From Euwallacea fornicatus (Eukaryota; Arthropoda; Insecta; Coleoptera; Curculionidae): a DNA stretch of 64,000 nt. The notes beneath the pieces are model-generated. The model was given only the letters and a program-made list of their open reading frames with translations. It did no database searches and had not been told where the DNA came from. Position numbers and translations under genes: made by a program. The DNA lies in assembly GCF_040115645.1 (NCBI RefSeq), contig NC_089554.1, forward strand, positions 1,178,001-1,242,000. Direction: 5' to 3'. The first letter of the stretch is position 1. Every line of letters begins with the position of its first letter. Of this stretch, positions 61,032-64,000 are shown piece after piece.

Positions 61032-63332
61032 TACAGAGTGTTTCAAAGTTTAACAGAAGTAACAGAAAATTATATAGAAGTGATTAAAATGTAACGATTT
61101 ATTTATTAAAATCATATTCACAAACTTTTCGATATTGAGATTTGGAATGTCAAAGTCTTTGTAAAAAAATCAAATTATATTAATAACTTTCAATCCTCTA
61201 CAGATATTACAATGAAAGTTTGCTCAAACTTTGCGTGCTCAATAATCTAAATTTTGCTGTAAAAACATTATCATTAGATCCACCAGGGGCGTGCAAAGAG
61301 GTGCCATTTGGGATATTAAAAAAATGGTATACTAATGGTTTTTGTCAAATTAAAAATTGTTGTTGGAACGCCAATTCAATTTAGAAGACGAAAAACTCAC
61401 TTGAGTTTTCTTCTTCAAAGTAAAGTTTTTTTAGTAAAGCAAAAATCATCAGCATGCGCGCCATATAATAGTTGTTTCTAAAACATGAAAATAATTCAAA
61501 GTTGAATTAAAAAAAAATTCTTTGTCAATAAGATTAATAGTAACAAATAAACATAAATTATTATAATAAGGAAAAATGAAGATACCTTCCTGAATACACA
61601 CTTCACCTATCATTCTGTTGCTATGCCAATCAGTATTTCTATTTTACTTGAATATCTTCGTACATTTTTCGGCGTTAAGATATTAACTAACCTGAACTAA
61701 CCTGAACTAACGAAGAGTATACAGATAAACATTTTATCTATTGATTTTGCAATGGTAAAGCTCTTGCTGCGGTCCGTGAAATTCATAGACAATATCCAGA
61801 TAGACGTCAACTAAATTTTGATGTTTTACGAAAACACGTGTTCGCTTTCGGCAATTTGGGTCGAGGCATACTATAAAAAGAAATGAAGATAGAAAAGTAG
61901 CAATTAATAGACACGAAATTCTAAAAGCCTCTTGGCATTAATCCTAATTTAGGTACCAAATAGGCAGCTCTACAACTTCAAGTTAGTTCATCAAAAGTCT
62001 GGACGATTTTAAAGAAGGCCCGCCGAAAAGCATACGATTTTCAACCTGTACAAAATTGAAATCCTCGCGATGCAGAAAGACGATTGCTATGCCATCAATG
62101 GATTTTAAATCATTTGTAGTTAAACCCTGTAATTTTGAGAAATATCTTATGGACAGACGAAGCTATTTTTACCAGAAGGGGTTGAACTAATGTCCATAAT
62201 TGCCATATTGAAACACACGAATACCCTCATTCAATCTGCAATCGAACTTTCCAACATGCATTCAAAGTTAACATTTAGTTAGGCGTAATTAGTGGTCATA
62301 TCTATGAACATGTTTTTTTTTTCGTAGAGGGTAAACATGCAAGTTTTCTAGAAATGTTTTAATAGCAATTTGTATGAACCATTGAAACATATTTCACTGT
62401 TTACACGATTAAACAATTTGATTTGACGAAATGGTGCTGCTTGTAATTTTCTACATAGAGTCAGGGAATATCTGAATCTTAATTGTGTGATAAGGCGCTT
62501 AGGCAATTGTGAAAATTGCAGTTATGTTTCTACGGAAGTTCCAGCTTCTTGGCCAATCTGATCTCCAGACGTAAATCCTTTGGATTATTTCGTTTCAGGT
62601 TATTTGAAAGGACACTTCTATACAGAAGGAATTAAAGACGTACCTTAATTAATTTCAAGAATAGAGGGGATCTGACCAAAATTGAGGAAGAGGAACCAAA
62701 TAATATCAGCCGCTACTAATTCTTTGCGCAGAAGACGTAAAATGTGTATTCAGGAACGTGGCATTCATTTTGAGCACTTCTTATAATAATTTATGTTTAT
62801 TTGTTGTTAATTCTATTGGCAATAAATAATTTTTTAATTTATTAAGTCTCAATTGTGTTCATATGTTAGAAGTGATAAAACAACTATTAAATAGCGTGCA
62901 TACAGATGTTTTTTTGTTTTTAATCAAAAAACGATACATCGGAGAAAAAAAAGTCAAGTAAATTTTTCTCTTCTAAATTGAATGGGCATTTCAAGAATAT
63001 TTTTTTATTTGAAAAAAACCATTGGCGTGCCGTTTGTTTTTTTAATAAATATCCCAAGTGGTGCCCGTCTGCACGCCACTGGTGGATCTAATGTTAATGT
63101 TTTAACGGCAAAATTTATATTATTAAGTACGCAAAGTTTGAGTAAACTTTCATTTTAATACCTGTAGAGGATTGAAAGCTATTAATAAATTTCAACGTTT
63201 TTAAGAAGACTGACACCTTATGTCTCAGTAACGAAACGTTTTTGTGAATGTAGTTTTAGTAAGTAAATCGTCATATTTTAATCACTTCTACATGCTTCTT
63301 AATTATTTCTGTTAAATTTTGGAACGCCCTGT
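61032..63332 (+). mobile_element. DUF4817-type long-TIR transposon, copy B
   Basis: 2301 bp with inverted arms of about 470 bp. The left starts TACAGAGTGTTTCAAAGTTT and the right, reversed, CAGGGCGTTCCAAAATTT. The arms contain the GGCGTGCA motif 250 bp from both ends. It is uninterrupted and therefore the reference for copy A. Flanking DNA differs from copy A, indicating transposition rather than segmental duplication. Confidence 0.88.
61706..62786 (+). pseudogene. DUF4817-type transposase, copy B, dead
   Basis: It starts near 61706 (TNEEYTDKHFIY, then a stop). It goes on through REIHRQYPDRRQLNFDVL, a frame break, NPNLGTK-stop (61961-61963), ALQLQVSSSKVWTILKKARR, and DAERRLLCHQWILNHL-stop (62117-62119). 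NPVILRNILWTDEAIFTRRG follows, with the first catalytic Asp. The middle is eroded around the expected second Asp, and the tail ends RGIHFEHFL-stop at 62784-62786. A private stop after FQPVQN is absent in copy A. It is about full family length but clearly inactive. Confidence 0.82.
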
Positions 63333-64000
63333 TGAGTCAATAGCGCCTAATACTAACATTCGATTGAATTAAATAGGAAAAATTGAAATTGTATTTATGA
63401 CCTTTTTAGAACGTTACTATACTAGTGAATAGTTCTGAAAATTATAAATAATTACCTAATCTGAGTATTGTGGCCATTGATAGTTTCCATTGTTATTAAT
63501 TGCTATATTCCTTTCCCAATGTTTAGTCTTTCAAATATATCCATCAATGACACATGTCCAATCAACACGTGTTTTTCATTTCGGTGATAATAGTGCATTT
63601 ACTACCGTACACTTCAGAGTTGTTTCAGTTGACAAAAACATTGTTAAAATTCCATTTGTTAACTGACAAGTAGAATTTCACTAACAATATTGGTAGGAAG
63701 CCTTAAAGTTGTAATATATTTTGAAATAATTAAAAAATTTATATTTTTTCGATTTAAAAAACCGATGTCTAGCTGACGTGGTGAAATGAGCATGCAATAG
63801 TCAAAATAGCGATTCAAATTAGGTTTGTAAAATTACCGATGGCCACATTAGATGCTGATTAAACTAGTATGCTCCCCAACGAAATTATAGGCCATCACAA
63901 TTTTTTACGATAATTGGTAATTTTGGTAAACAAGATTTTTAAAAATTATTTTAGATTTTACAACATTGCAAATAATAAACAAAAACTTTATTGACTACAC
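63333..64000. other. No identifiable feature
   Basis: AT-rich sequence to the end of the window; nothing recognised. Confidence 0.4.

Noticed and set aside
61691..61710. Tandem decamer CCTGAACTAA as a possible CRISPR or satellite
   Set aside because: There are only two units with no spacers, at the start of the transposase; the same pair is in copy A.

Overview
The window looks like a stretch of an insect (at least arthropod) nuclear genome: it is AT-rich, has no bacterial-style gene packing, has spliced coding pieces, and is crowded with decayed DNA transposons of the IS630/Tc1/mariner superfamily of the kinds common in insects. I cannot name the species; a beetle is possible but that is a guess. 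No intact transposon gene was found.

Host genes. The left end (548-4748, minus strand) holds the 3' end of one spliced gene. I reconstructed five exons. All junctions keep one reading frame, a stop codon lies at 548-550 and a polyA signal at 345-350. The encoded tail is rich in Ser, Arg and acidic residues and I do not recognise it. Further possible exons lie at 29499-29612 and 43336-43504 (minus) and 10241-10345 (plus). If the 43 kb exon belongs to the left-end gene, most of the window is a transposon-filled intron. A decayed piece of a repetitive protein resembling the PEVK region of titin/Sallimus lies near 15.6-16.1 kb. A CRE/TATA promoter-like cluster lies at 42788-42834.

Mobile DNA, left to right: a Tc1 relic inside the host gene (1640-3062); a DUF4817-type element with about 350-bp terminal inverted repeats, TIRs (5267-7254); a long-TIR element (12.6-15.0 kb) with a Tc1 element (12816-14235) nested in one arm; a second copy of its host element (20.6-21.5 kb); a foldback element (21977-23012); a non-LTR reverse transcriptase scrap (23.1-23.3 kb); a mariner with good TIRs but a broken gene (23823-25114); a 1.2-kb long-TIR element without a gene (26272-27469); a solo BEL/Pao-like LTR (30233-30942) inserted 7 bp inside another element's end; another long-TIR element (31570-32793); a dead DDE transposase (32.9-33.95 kb); LTR-like relics sharing a start motif (34.07 and 37.14-38.30 kb); a transposase tail (35.05 kb); a capsid-like relic (35.8-36.3 kb); three Tc1 relics (36.7-39.9 kb); a 707-bp foldback element (41637-42343); and two copies of one 2.3-kb DUF4817 element (50999-54222, minus, interrupted by a second solo LTR; and 61032-63332, plus).

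The most interesting pattern is that several otherwise different long-TIR families carry a CCAGTGGCGT-like motif about 250 bp inside their ends. In addition, the two 2.3-kb copies share the same nonsense codons, so the element appears to have moved after its gene had died. Other intergenic or intronic stretches hold nothing I can identify beyond simple repeats, G-runs and hairpins.
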